Counted from the stretch's first letter, positions 55,079-63,773 are shown. The stretch is 64,000 nucleotides of DNA from Paenibacillus ferrarius (GCF_002027705.1 NZ_MBTG01000012.1:124001-188000); one strand, 5' to 3'. A program made the numbers and translations. Notes: a model not told the origin generated them from the sequence alone.

Positions 55079-56428
55079 ATGACTTCAAGAGACAACACAA
55101 CAAGCCTTCGAAGCTGGAGTGAGAATTTGCGTTCAGAGCCTTATCGTTCTTATTTATATAGTTATCCGCACAAAACGGCCTACCGTGAGCTTGAGCCCAA
55201 AGCGCAGCTATCGGAACTATGGCGCAATGAACCGGCAGAAACCTTATTCTTATATATGCACATTCCCTTCTGTGGAGCTCGCTGCGGTTTCTGCAATTTA
55301 TTTACGCTGCCGGATAAACGAACTGGGGTGCATCAGCAATATGTCGATGCTCTGGAAAGGCAAGCGCGCGAATGGGCTCCCATCGTTGGGGATAAGCCAT
55401 TCGCCCGCTTTGCCATCGGCGGCGGAACGCCAACCTTGCTGGAGCCCTATCTTCTCGAACGGCTATTCACGATAGCCGAAGGAATCATGGGGCTTGACGC
55501 TCAGCAGGCATCCATCTCGGTGGAAACTTCGCCGGAGACCGTCACGGAGGAGCGACTGCGAATCTTGCACGAACATCGCGTGGATCGGGTCAGCATGGGC
55601 ATTCAAAGCTTCATAGAAGAGGAAGCGGCAGCCATTTACCGCCCTCAGAAGCCTTTGGAGGTGGAGAGAGCATTAGCGTTATTGAAAAGAGAGCCATTTC
55701 CCATCTTAAATCTGGATCTCATTTATGGCTTGCCAGGCCAAAGTGTACAATCCTGGCTGTATTCGCTTGACCGCGCGCTAGCCTATGAACCGGAAGAAAT
55801 ATTCATTTATCCTTTATATACGCGTGAACAAACGATCGTAAAACCTGAGCAGATTCGCCGCAGTGGAGAAGATGTTCGTATGGCCTGTTATTTGGCCGCG
55901 CGTGACCGTTTGCGCGGTGCGGGCTATCAGCAGCATTCCATGCGTCGGTTCTCGAAGCAATCGGCCAACGCTGCCAAACAGCTGCTTCCATATGGATGTC
56001 AAGAAGACGGGATGGTAGGCTTAGGCTGTGGGGCGCGCTCTTATACGCGTGAGCTTCATTATGCGTCTCGTTATGCGGTAGATCGTCAAGCAACGGCTAG
56101 CATTATCGCGGATTATGTCGCGGCTAAGGGGCATGATACTGCTGATTATGGATATATGCTTAATCTCGAAGAACAGCAGCGGCGTTTTATTCTTAAAGCA
56201 ATCTTACACAGCGAGGGCTTGGAACTGTCTTCCTATAAGGAACGCTTCGGAAGTGAGGCGTTGACCGACTATTCGGAGCTTCATCGCCTGTTAGACAGCG
56301 GTCTGGCGCTGCAATCGGTGGATCTGTTCCAACTCACGGAGGAAGGTCTAGCCTATTCAGATGCTATCGGGGACTGGTTTATTTCGCCTGCGGTTAGAGA
56401 GCGGATGGAAGGATTCGTGTTTGTATGA
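55079..56428 (+). CDS. STM4012-type radical SAM protein (HemN/HemW-like)
   Basis: 449 residues. Cluster motif C65-x3-C69-x2-C72 in MHIPFCGARCGFCNLF, then FAIGGGTPTLLEP, ISVETSPETVTEERL, DRVSMGIQSF and LNLDLIYGLPGQ, the pattern of the HemN/HemW coproporphyrinogen-oxidase-like branch. A C-terminal HemN-type domain (about 340-449) is present. HemW relatives handle heme and HemN oxidises a propionate side chain; some relatives are methyltransferases or cyclopropanases, so the reaction is open. GAGG lies 12 bases upstream. Overlaps the second radical SAM gene by ATGA. Confidence 0.88.
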   Translation: MTSRDNTTSLRSWSENLRSEPYRSYLYSYPHKTAYRELEPKAQLSELWRNEPAETLFLYMHIPFCGARCGFCNLFTLPDKRTGVHQQYVDALERQAREWAPIVGDKPFARFAIGGGTPTLLEPYLLERLFTIAEGIMGLDAQQASISVETSPETVTEERLRILHEHRVDRVSMGIQSFIEEEAAAIYRPQKPLEVERALALLKREPFPILNLDLIYGLPGQSVQSWLYSLDRALAYEPEEIFIYPLYTREQTIVKPEQIRRSGEDVRMACYLAARDRLRGAGYQQHSMRRFSKQSANAAKQLLPYGCQEDGMVGLGCGARSYTRELHYASRYAVDRQATASIIADYVAAKGHDTADYGYMLNLEEQQRRFILKAILHSEGLELSSYKERFGSEALTDYSELHRLLDSGLALQSVDLFQLTEEGLAYSDAIGDWFISPAVRERMEGFVFV

Positions 56429-57285
56429 GGGCAACACTTTATTACAGAGGCAGCATCTCTTCTTGTAATTATGATTGCCCGTATTGTCCTTTCAGCAAAA
56501 ACAAGGACAATGCGCAGACGCTGGCCAAAGACCGCCTTCAAGTAGGCACATTCGTGAACTGGGTGAAAGATCAAGAGCAGGAGGGGTATCGTCTTTCGCT
56601 CTTTTTTAACCCTTATGGCGAAGGGTTGACACATCGTTGGTACCGCGAAGCCATGATTGAACTTTCCCACATGGACCATGTTGACAAGGTGGCCATTCAG
56701 ACGAATTTGTCCGCCAAGCTGGATTGGACAGATGATTTGAATCCGCGCAAAGCAGCGTTCTGGGCAAGCTATCATCCTGGACAAACGGAAGAAGCCAAAT
56801 TCTTGCAGCAATGCCTCGCTTTGCATAAGCGTGCCATTCCCTTCAGTGTAGGCTCTGTGGGTGTCAGAAGCGCCTTCGCGGCACTGTCTTCGCTGAGACG
56901 TGTTTTGCCAGCGGATGTGTATATGTGGGTCAATGCGTTTAAAGATCACAAAAACTATTACACGGCTGATGATATTGATTTTCTAACCCGTTTAGATCCG
57001 CATTTCAATCGAAATGCAGTCGACTACCAAAGCTTTGGCAGAGATTGTTTGGCAGGCGAAGATGTTTTTTATGTGCAGGGAGCAGGGCAGGTTAAACGTT
57101 GTTATAAGGATCGATCGGTGATCGGACACCTGTATCGAGATGGGTTAACGGCGTTGTCCGCCAAACGCGCATGCCGCATGAGCATTTGTGATTGTTATAT
57201 AGGTTATATCCATATGCCTGAGCTGGAACTGCAAAATATTTATGGGAGTCAGCTGTTGGAGCGAATTGCCGGAGATGAGAGATAA
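56425..57285 (+). CDS. STM4011-type radical SAM protein
   Basis: 286 residues. Cluster motif C14-x3-C18-x2-C21 in SSCNYDCPYCPFSKNK close to the N-terminus, and a C-terminal Cys-rich segment (RCYKDR, then KRACRMSICDCYIGY, about residues 227-264) that may hold an auxiliary Fe-S cluster in SPASM/twitch style. Such auxiliary clusters are common in peptide-modifying radical SAM enzymes. Start overlaps the previous stop (ATGA). Last gene of the operon, followed by a strong terminator. Confidence 0.85.
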   Translation: MRATLYYRGSISSCNYDCPYCPFSKNKDNAQTLAKDRLQVGTFVNWVKDQEQEGYRLSLFFNPYGEGLTHRWYREAMIELSHMDHVDKVAIQTNLSAKLDWTDDLNPRKAAFWASYHPGQTEEAKFLQQCLALHKRAIPFSVGSVGVRSAFAALSSLRRVLPADVYMWVNAFKDHKNYYTADDIDFLTRLDPHFNRNAVDYQSFGRDCLAGEDVFYVQGAGQVKRCYKDRSVIGHLYRDGLTALSAKRACRMSICDCYIGYIHMPELELQNIYGSQLLERIAGDER

Positions 57286-57291
57286 ACGCGT

Positions 57292-57334
57292 AAAGCCAAG
57301 ATTCTTCCTGTTGTCAGGAGGATCTTGGCTTTAC
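57292..57334. terminator. Bidirectional terminator between the operon and convergent methyltransferase genes
   Basis: Near-perfect 19-20 bp arms TAAAGCCAAGAT... / ...ATCTTGGCTTTA with loop TTGT. Stop codons of both flanking genes lie within 16 bases. Confidence 0.85.
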
Positions 57335-57349
57335 TTATGCTCCTTAAGA

Positions 57350-57943
57350 TCACTTCTTCTTCAGCATAATAAAGTGAGATGAGGACAGCTCGGGGTACTT
57401 CTGAGGGATAACATGGCTGATTGTGAATTCGGAATGCTGCATCAAATGATGCAAAATATGACGGTCTTGAATGGTCGCGACCTCTTGCGGCTCGAGTCCA
57501 GTTGTTATTTTGGTATACAGGATGACCCATTTCTTGGCGCTCTCAAAAATGTTGGACAAGGTGGAGAGGAAATCTTCCTCATCGGTAATATGGTACAGCA
57601 CATCGAGGCATACAACCAAATCTGCTTGAATAAATCCGCGGTTTACAAGTAAACCAGGCTTATAGAGCATGAAGCTTTTGGTCGTATCTTCCTTGAACTT
57701 CTCTTTGCACAAGCGGATGGATGATTGAGCGACATCGAGTCCTAAATAATTGGAATACGACATCGTCAGCAGCTGATTGCCATCGCCGCAACCGAACTCG
57801 ATGACGGATTCAATCTGCTGCTCATGGATAAAATCATTGATGATTTGCGACTTGAATTCGGCTAATAAGCCATAAGAGCCACTGCCTGAGTCTCCGCCAT
57901 GACTGTAATTCTCGTTCCAGAACTCGATGTAATCGAAGGACAT
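57350..57943 (-). CDS. Class I SAM-dependent methyltransferase 1
   Basis: 197 residues. Motif I VIEFGCGDGNQLL (about 46-58), YLGLDVAQSSI and the motif IV-like DLVVCLDVLYHI identify a Rossmann-fold methyltransferase. AAGGAGA precedes the ATG. It follows the second methyltransferase by 13 bases on the minus strand, convergent with the radical SAM operon. Substrate unknown. Similar small methyltransferases accompany sugar or natural-product pathways. Confidence 0.85.
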   Translation of the reverse strand: MSFDYIEFWNENYSHGGDSGSGSYGLLAEFKSQIINDFIHEQQIESVIEFGCGDGNQLLTMSYSNYLGLDVAQSSIRLCKEKFKEDTTKSFMLYKPGLLVNRGFIQADLVVCLDVLYHITDEEDFLSTLSNIFESAKKWVILYTKITTGLEPQEVATIQDRHILHHLMQHSEFTISHVIPQKYPELSSSHFIMLKKK

Positions 57944-57956
57944 CCGGATGGTCTCC

Positions 57957-58622
57957 TTATTTATGGATTTTTTTCCTTAATACTGCGCGAAAACAATAAA
58001 GCCCACCCCATAGATCGGTATGGAGTGCATCAGATGAAAGTTCAAAGGAGGGAGCGGAGTAGAAGCTCAAGCCAGCCTCAAGGACAACTTGATGAAACAT
58101 TTCTAACTGAATGGTTGGGTAATCCAAAGTGAGCAGAAGCAGACCGTCATCTTTAAGCGTTCTATTAAATTCCTTCAAAGCCAGAAGCATATCGGTGGAA
58201 TTCAAGTGCTCAACGACCGAAATGCAAAAGATTTTGTCGAAAAAATGGTCGGCATAAGGCAGCTCCGTAAGGCTTGCTTGGCAAAGCTGCAGTTGTGAAG
58301 ATTGAAATAGGCTTACCTTGGCGGCAGCTTCTTCACTAACGTCCGAACGCACGGATTCCAATATATCGCTCGCTGCGTTCACTCGAGGATCTAGATCGCA
58401 GGCATAAGCCTGCTTGCATTGTTCAGCCAGCACAAATTTGAAAGGATGCGGAATCCCGCAAGCTGCGTCTAAAGCGATATCGTTGGAGTCAATGAAGGAG
58501 GCGCACCAAGCATATTCATAAGGTCGACTCCACCAAGTATCAGGCAACTGGAAAACGAACTCATGCAGGGATGGATCAGAAGCGTTAATAAATCTGGATT
58601 CCAGCAAAGAAGCGGACTTCAT
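57957..58622 (-). CDS. Class I SAM-dependent methyltransferase 2
   Basis: 221 residues. Motif I is ALDAACGIPHPFKFVL (somewhat unusual, Cys-Gly-Ile-Pro in place of GxGxG), then ACDLDPRV, SLTELPYADHFFDKIFCISV and VEHLN, the methyltransferase_11 pattern. The WWSRPYEYAW region N-terminal to motif I is distinctive. AAAGGAGG precedes the ATG. First gene of the minus-strand pair; its promoter would lie in the 58623-58740 stretch. Substrate unknown. Confidence 0.82.
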   Translation of the reverse strand: MKSASLLESRFINASDPSLHEFVFQLPDTWWSRPYEYAWCASFIDSNDIALDAACGIPHPFKFVLAEQCKQAYACDLDPRVNAASDILESVRSDVSEEAAAKVSLFQSSQLQLCQASLTELPYADHFFDKIFCISVVEHLNSTDMLLALKEFNRTLKDDGLLLLTLDYPTIQLEMFHQVVLEAGLSFYSAPSFELSSDALHTDLWGGLYCFRAVLRKKIHK

Positions 58623-58746
58623 CCAAAGCCCTCCTTTTCAATGTGGATACTTATTCGTTGCTCTTGCAATCAACTGCCACCTTAATGTTATGCGTAATTG
58701 TGAGCGGCTAGAAGGAAAGGGCACGGGAAGTGAGCAATTTTTTCAC

Positions 58747-58776
58747 TTGACATTCGGAGTAATTATTAAGTAAGAT
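58747..58776 (+). promoter_or_regulatory. Promoter of the thrS T-box leader
   Basis: TTGACA (58747-58752), 18-bp spacer, TAAGAT (58771-58776). Confidence 0.6.
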
Positions 58777-58799
58777 GGGAAACATAATTCAATAGTAGG

Positions 58800-59091
58800 C
58801 AATGACCAAAGACATGATTTCCTTCACGAACTGTTCAGAGAGAGAAGTTAAGGCTGAAAGCTTCTCCGGTAACCGGTTGTGAAATTACCCCTTTGCAGCC
58901 GTGATGTTGAACCCGTGAACTTCCTTTACGGCAGTAAGCAGCACCGATTTATCCTCGATACTGGATACTTATAAGGACCTTTCAGCTGCTCATTTGATGA
59001 TGAATCAAAGTGTGACATGCTGCAGGTCGAATTTGGGTGGAACCACGAGCTGAACGCACTCGTCCCTTTCTGGGAGAGATGCGTTTTTTTG
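58800..59091 (+). ncRNA. T-box riboswitch, threonine type
   Basis: Leader of thrS. The T-box sequence TGGGTGGAACCACG is at 59034-59047. Stem I base TTCACG (58823-58828) pairs with CGTGAA (58914-58919), and the codon ACC (58911-58913, threonine) sits just inside it in the expected specifier position. AGAGAGAGAAGTT is the usual stem I 5' motif. The competing terminator AACGCA...TGCGTT with seven T lies at 59053-59090. Uncharged tRNA-Thr should stabilise the antiterminator and permit thrS transcription. Another ACC at about 58942 is a weaker specifier candidate. Confidence 0.9.
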
Positions 59092-59133
59092 CGTTCAAAA
59101 TAATCGGAATATGAGGGAAATGGAGGTCATATC

Positions 59134-61068
59134 ATGGAGATCAATGTCACACTGCCAGATGGAACAAATAGGAGGTACCCGCAAGGAACGACATTCGAAC
59201 AGGTAGCGGAATCGATCAGCTCAGGTTTGAAGAAGAATGCGGTAGCGGCGAAACGGAACGGAAAGCTGGTTGACTTGAACCAACCCATTGAGCAGGATAG
59301 TCATATCGAAATTGTTACTCTAGACAGCAAAGATGGATTAAATGTCTACCGACACACAACTGCTCATATTATGGCGCAAGCCATCAAGCGGATTTACGGA
59401 AACAAGGCGGTTAAGCTGGGCATTGGCCCCGTGATCGAAGACGGGTTCTATTATGACATGGACTTGGAAAGACCCCTATCGACGGACGAGCTTGAGAAGA
59501 TTGAGAAAGAGATGGAGAAAGTGATCCAAGAAAACATCCCGATCGTTCGACGGGTCGTTAGTCGTGCTGAAGCGATTCAAACTTTCGAGGATTTAGAGGA
59601 CCCCTTCAAGTTGGAGCTGATTCGCGACTTGCCCGAGGATGCCCAAATTACGATTTATGATCAAGGTGAATTTTATGACTTGTGCCGCGGTCCGCATCTT
59701 CCTTCAACTGGCAGAGTGAAGGCGTTCAAGCTGATGAGCGTAGCAGGAGCCTACTGGCGCGGAGATTCGTCGAACAAAATGCTGCAGCGGATCTATGGCA
59801 CGTCCTTTCCCAAGAAAGCGCAGCTGGAAGAACATCTGCATGTGCTCGAAGAAGCAAAGAAGCGGGATCACCGCAAACTGGGCAAAGAGCTTGAGTTGTT
59901 TATGTTTTCGGAGGAAGCGCCAGGCATGCCGTTTTTTCTTCCCAAAGGGATGACGATCCGAACAGAGCTGGAGAACTTCGCCCGTGAGCTGCAGCGGCAA
60001 CGGGATTATGATGAAGTGCGTACGCCGCTTATGATGAACAACAGGGTCTGGGAGCAATCAGGCCACTGGGATCATTACAAAGATAACATGTACTTCACTC
60101 AAGTAGATGAAACGAAATTCGCGCTTAAACCGATGAATTGCCCCGGTCATATGCTTATCTTCAAAAACAGCTTGCATTCCTATCGGGAGCTGCCGATCCG
60201 CCTTTCGGAATTTGGCCAAGTACACCGTCACGAGTTCTCTGGGGCCTTGAATGGCATGATGCGAGTTCGTACATTTTGTCAGGATGATGCCCATCTATTT
60301 GTACTTCCAGAGCAAATTGAGGAGGAAATTGGACGGATCATTACCTTGATCGACCATGTCTATCAGGTGTTGGGCTTTGAATATAAAATCGAGCTGTCTA
60401 CACGTCCCGAAGATTCAATGGGCTCAGAAGAACTTTGGGATCAAGCCGAGAAGTCTCTGCAAAATGTGCTCGATAACCTAGGCATCCAGTATGTGATCAA
60501 TGAGGGGGATGGCGCTTTCTATGGTCCCAAAATTGATTTCCACATCTTAGATGCACTGAAACGCAGCTGGCAGTGCGGTACCATCCAATTGGATTTCCAG
60601 ATGCCGGAGAAATTCGACCTTACCTACATTGGCGAGGATAACCAAAAGCACAGGCCGGTCGTAATTCATCGTGCTTTGTACGGTTCGATTGAACGTTTTA
60701 TTGGTATTTTAACTGAACATTTTGCGGGAGCATTTCCATTATGGCTGTCACCTGTGCAAGCGAAAATATTGCCAGTCTCTGAGAATTATCTCGATTATGC
60801 GCTGCAGGTGAAAAGCCAACTAGAGAAAGCAGGCATCCGCGTCGAAGTGGATGGACGCAATGAGAAACTCGGGTATAAAATTCGGGAGGCTCAACTTGAG
60901 AAAGCGCCGTACATGCTCGTTCTCGGAGAGACAGAGAAGAACTCGGACAGCGTATCTGTGCGCAAGCGCGGAGGCATTGATCTTGGCACGATGAAGATTG
61001 CGGAGATCATTGAGCGTATGACGAATGATATTCATGCGAAGATAAGCAATGAGATGCATAAATCATAA
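59134..61068 (+). CDS. thrS: Threonyl-tRNA synthetase
   Basis: 644 residues with the full four-domain layout: TGS (about 1-62), SAD editing domain (about 63-230), class II catalytic core (about 240-535) and anticodon-binding domain (about 540-640). The zinc/threonine Cys is in KPMNCPGHMLIF, class II motif 2 region QVHRHEFSGALNGMMRVR, motif 3 HRALYGSIERFIG. Charges tRNA-Thr in the cytoplasm. Regulated by the T-box in front of it. GGAGG 6-7 bases upstream of the ATG. Confidence 0.97.
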   Translation: MEINVTLPDGTNRRYPQGTTFEQVAESISSGLKKNAVAAKRNGKLVDLNQPIEQDSHIEIVTLDSKDGLNVYRHTTAHIMAQAIKRIYGNKAVKLGIGPVIEDGFYYDMDLERPLSTDELEKIEKEMEKVIQENIPIVRRVVSRAEAIQTFEDLEDPFKLELIRDLPEDAQITIYDQGEFYDLCRGPHLPSTGRVKAFKLMSVAGAYWRGDSSNKMLQRIYGTSFPKKAQLEEHLHVLEEAKKRDHRKLGKELELFMFSEEAPGMPFFLPKGMTIRTELENFARELQRQRDYDEVRTPLMMNNRVWEQSGHWDHYKDNMYFTQVDETKFALKPMNCPGHMLIFKNSLHSYRELPIRLSEFGQVHRHEFSGALNGMMRVRTFCQDDAHLFVLPEQIEEEIGRIITLIDHVYQVLGFEYKIELSTRPEDSMGSEELWDQAEKSLQNVLDNLGIQYVINEGDGAFYGPKIDFHILDALKRSWQCGTIQLDFQMPEKFDLTYIGEDNQKHRPVVIHRALYGSIERFIGILTEHFAGAFPLWLSPVQAKILPVSENYLDYALQVKSQLEKAGIRVEVDGRNEKLGYKIREAQLEKAPYMLVLGETEKNSDSVSVRKRGGIDLGTMKIAEIIERMTNDIHAKISNEMHKS

Positions 61069-61170
61069 TGAAAGCAGCGAAATGCATAAATCATAACCAA
61101 AGCGTTCCATACTAAAGCTTAGACTTGTGACACAAGAGGCTTAGCCCGTTTGCCAAAGGAGGGGGGCCTC

Positions 61171-61863
61171 TTGCCAGTCACAACTTGCAGGGATGGAGAT
61201 GATAGTATTAAGAACAAACTGCTCATCATTAATGCGCATCCAAAGGTAGAATCTACAACTTCTTTTAGCCTACAGGTGCTTAGTCATTTCTTAGAGGTAT
61301 ATAAAGAACAAAACCCGACAGAGCCCATTGAACAAATTAACCTTTATGAGGATCAAGTCCCAGCTGTTGACGCAACTGTTCTAAGTGCCTGGGAGAAGTT
61401 GGCCAAAGGCCAAGGTGCCCCCTTAATGGAGAATGAAGCAGCAGTAACAGGGCGGATGACAGAAGTTTTGAATCAGTTCAAAAGCGCCAATAAATATGTG
61501 ATCGCGCTGCCGCTGCATAATTTCAACATTCCTTCCAAGCTTAAAGATTACATGGATAATATTCTCATCGCACGCGAAACCTTTCAATACACGGATACAG
61601 GTTCTGTTGGACTACTAACTGACGGCAGAAGTGTTCTTGTTATCCAAGGCAGCGGCGGTGTTTACACGAATGACGATTGGTACACAGAAGTCGAATACTC
61701 ACATAAGTATCTTAAATCGATGTTTAATTTCATGGGACTTGAGGATTATCAAATTATTCGAGCGCAAGGCACATCTTTCCTGAACAAAGATGATATCCTG
61801 AAACATGCGAAAGAAGAAGCGGCAAGAGCTGCTACGAAATTGTCCGCTGTGACTTCTTATTAG
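61171..61863 (+). CDS. FMN-dependent NADH-azoreductase / flavodoxin-fold NAD(P)H oxidoreductase
   Basis: About 230 residues from the TTG at 61171, 8 bases after AAAGGAGGGGG (TTG 61150 lies before it). LLIINAHPKVESTTSFS, LPLHNFNIPSKLKDYMDNI (FMN phosphate and isoalloxazine loops) and QGSGGVYT are AzoR signatures. Reduces quinones and azo compounds with NADH, two electrons at a time. It follows thrS by 102 bases with no clear terminator, so partial read-through is possible. Confidence 0.85.
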   Translation: MPVTTCRDGDDSIKNKLLIINAHPKVESTTSFSLQVLSHFLEVYKEQNPTEPIEQINLYEDQVPAVDATVLSAWEKLAKGQGAPLMENEAAVTGRMTEVLNQFKSANKYVIALPLHNFNIPSKLKDYMDNILIARETFQYTDTGSVGLLTDGRSVLVIQGSGGVYTNDDWYTEVEYSHKYLKSMFNFMGLEDYQIIRAQGTSFLNKDDILKHAKEEAARAATKLSAVTSY

Positions 61864-61924
61864 TCTAAAAAGAAAAAGTGGGCTGTTATACTTTTGAGCG
61901 CTAGCACCAGTTACTTTGTCTAAA

Positions 61925-62106
61925 GCCTGCAAATATGCATCTTTTTCACTCTTTGGATAGCCTCAATTGTGAAATTCCTGCATTTGTGCAGGCTTTTGAT
62001 GCTTTTTCTGGATGAGCGGCTGGAAAAGATAAAAATACCTGCACATTTGCAGGCATTTTCACTTTTTAACCGAATTCGCCCGGAAATTCCTGTATTATCG
62101 CAGGCT
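61925..62106. repeat. Cluster of CCTGCA-N4-TGCAGG hairpin repeats (copy set 3)
   Basis: In the 338-base gap between convergent genes: GCCTGCAAATATGCATCTTT (from 61925, nearly the same as 12818 in cluster 1), CCTGCATTTGTGCAGG (61977-61992), CCTGCACATTTGCAGG (62038-62053, identical to the element at 12931) and CCTGTATTATCGCAGG (62088-62103). All are followed by short T-rich runs. Confidence 0.85.
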
Positions 62107-62201
62107 TTTACAATAGGGTGAACTGTTTCCCATCGTCTATCAATGTTTGCACACTAAACTTGGCTTATGGGACATCCTCTTCTTTGTATTTAGGAGGGGC
62201 T

Positions 62202-63218
62202 TCACTGGGCAAGAGAGGGCTTTATTTTAACGACTACCTTTCCTTTGGCACTTCCACTTTCAAGGTACTGAAGCGCTAGTCCGGCATCTTTGAAGGTAAA
62301 TTCCTTATCAATAACAGGCCTAATGCGATTTTCTTCCATAAATTGTTTGATTGTTTTTAATTGCGCGCCGCTTGGTTTCATAAAAAGGAAATGATAGCTT
62401 GTGCGGGTTTTCTTCTCGAGAGCTGTGATTTTACGGCTCACAATGGACAAAATGGCCGTCTTCATCCAACCTAATTTGGCTTCTTTTCCGAATCTTGCGT
62501 TCGGAAGGCCGGAGATGGATACTATTTTTCCGTGTGGTTTCAGCACCTGGAAAGATTTTTCCAAAACTTGTCCTCCCAAAGTATCGTATACCGCATCATA
62601 GCCCGTGAGCAGTTCTTCAAAATTCTCTTTTTTATAATTGATGATTAAATCGGCGCCAAGAGATTTGACTAAATCGTAACCTTTTTCGCTTGCTGTAGTG
62701 GCAACATAAGCTCCCATTAATTTGGCCAGTTGGATGGCGAAAGTACCTACGCCGCCTGATCCTGCGTGAATCAAAATTTTTTGGCCTTTTTGAAGATTCA
62801 AAATATCCGAAAAGGCTTGATATGTGGTAAGTCCAACCAATGGGATGGATGCCGCTTCTTCAAAGGTTAGGTTCCGCGGCTTCAGAGAAATATCTTCCTC
62901 ATGAACAGCGATATACTCGGCTAGTGTCCCGATCCTGTCTTTGCGGGGTCTTCCGTAAACTTCATCTCCAGGTTTAAATATGCTCACCCGGCTTCCTACC
63001 TTAACTACAACTCCAGAAAAATCATTTCCTAAGATTAAGGGCATTTTATAATTTAGTAGAAATTTTGCTTTTCCTTCTTTTACTTTAAAATCGATGGGAT
63101 TTAAGCTGGCTGCATAAATTTCCACCAGCACATCATATTCTCCGATGTCAGGTGTTGGTCTTTCTGTCATAAGCAAGGGAACGTTTTTTCCGTATTTCTC
63201 AATGATCATGGCCTTCAT
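62202..63218 (-). CDS. NADP-dependent quinone-oxidoreductase-like MDR protein
   Basis: 338 residues from ATG 63218, 9 bases after AGGAG; the longer frame from 63335 has no ribosome site. Medium-chain dehydrogenase/reductase without the zinc Cys/His set: N-terminal GroES-like domain (PLILGNDFSGVV, PGDEVYG) and Rossmann domain with HAGSGGVGTFAIQLAK. Relatives reduce quinones or enoyl compounds with NADPH. It lies downstream of the ArsR gene on the same strand and shares an upstream motif with it, so it is probably ArsR-regulated. Confidence 0.87.
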   Translation of the reverse strand: MKAMIIEKYGKNVPLLMTERPTPDIGEYDVLVEIYAASLNPIDFKVKEGKAKFLLNYKMPLILGNDFSGVVVKVGSRVSIFKPGDEVYGRPRKDRIGTLAEYIAVHEEDISLKPRNLTFEEAASIPLVGLTTYQAFSDILNLQKGQKILIHAGSGGVGTFAIQLAKLMGAYVATTASEKGYDLVKSLGADLIINYKKENFEELLTGYDAVYDTLGGQVLEKSFQVLKPHGKIVSISGLPNARFGKEAKLGWMKTAILSIVSRKITALEKKTRTSYHFLFMKPSGAQLKTIKQFMEENRIRPVIDKEFTFKDAGLALQYLESGSAKGKVVVKIKPSLAQ

Positions 63219-63240
63219 TCCTATCACTCCTATTATGGTT

Positions 63241-63280
63241 ATTGGTTTAAACTTATGGACTAATAGAGTGCAAAAGTCAA
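63241..63280 (-). promoter_or_regulatory. Promoter and ArsR-type site of the MDR oxidoreductase gene
   Basis: Minus strand TTGACT (63280-63275), 17-bp spacer, CATAAG (63257-63252). The plus-strand string ATTGGTTTAAA at 63241-63251, overlapping the transcription start, is repeated exactly at 63723-63733 in front of the ArsR gene. Confidence 0.5.
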
Positions 63281-63336
63281 CTGACGTGGAACGTCGAGTC
63301 CGAAGCAGCCATTTATTAAGGCCCAGCTCAATCATG

Positions 63337-63378
63337 GCAAGGTTGCTTTAATTGGACAACACATTTGAGCAACCTTGC
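63337..63378. terminator. Perfect 11-bp inverted repeat after the ArsR gene
   Basis: GCAAGGTTGCT (63337-63347) and AGCAACCTTGC (63368-63378) with a 20-base spacer, beginning 3 bases beyond the ArsR stop. No U-run follows on the minus strand, so it may be a weak terminator or RNA-stabilising hairpin between the ArsR and oxidoreductase genes. Confidence 0.45.
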
Positions 63379-63381
63379 TGG

Positions 63382-63702
63382 TCAAGATTTGGTGCAATGG
63401 GCTTCAATGGCCGCAATTAATGTCTTTAGTTGTTCAAGAGGCTTGCTGACAGTCAGCACATAATAATTTTCTACGCTCTTTTTTTCGAAACTAACGAAGC
63501 CAGACAGTCTCAAGACCTTCAAATGATGGGAAATGGCTGGCCTGGACAAATTGATTTGGTCAGCAATCGTATTGACATTAAGTCCGGATTTATGTTGTGC
63601 AAGCAGCATAATAATAGCTTGACGATTTTCATCAGTCAGTACATCCAGCAAAGGAATACACTCTTTGAATTGTTGCAGAATAGGCTCGGTTTGCTGACTC
63701 AT
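63382..63702 (-). CDS. ArsR-family winged-helix repressor
   Basis: 106 residues from ATG 63702, with GAGGTGA 8 bases upstream; the longer frame to 63963 has no support. ArsR/SmtB-type DNA-binding domain: LLDVLTDENRQAIIMLL, LNVNTIADQINLSRPAISHHLKVLRLSGFV. No Cys-x-Cys metal site is seen (the only Cys residues are outside the recognition helix), so it is likely a non-metal sensor of the SdpR-like type. Probably represses itself and the downstream oxidoreductase. Confidence 0.88.
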   Translation of the reverse strand: MSQQTEPILQQFKECIPLLDVLTDENRQAIIMLLAQHKSGLNVNTIADQINLSRPAISHHLKVLRLSGFVSFEKKSVENYYVLTVSKPLEQLKTLIAAIEAHCTKS

Positions 63703-63726
63703 GCCAGTCACCTCTTCCGTTGATTG

Positions 63727-63773
63727 GTTTAAATGCTTAAACGTAATTATACTCAACTTATTTATAAAATCAA
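63727..63773 (-). promoter_or_regulatory. Promoter and operator of the ArsR gene
   Basis: Minus strand TTGATT (63773-63768), 16-bp spacer, TATAAT (63751-63746). Immediately downstream, over the start point, is the inverted repeat GTTTAA-atgc-TTAAAC (63727-63742), a natural autorepression site. Confidence 0.65.
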
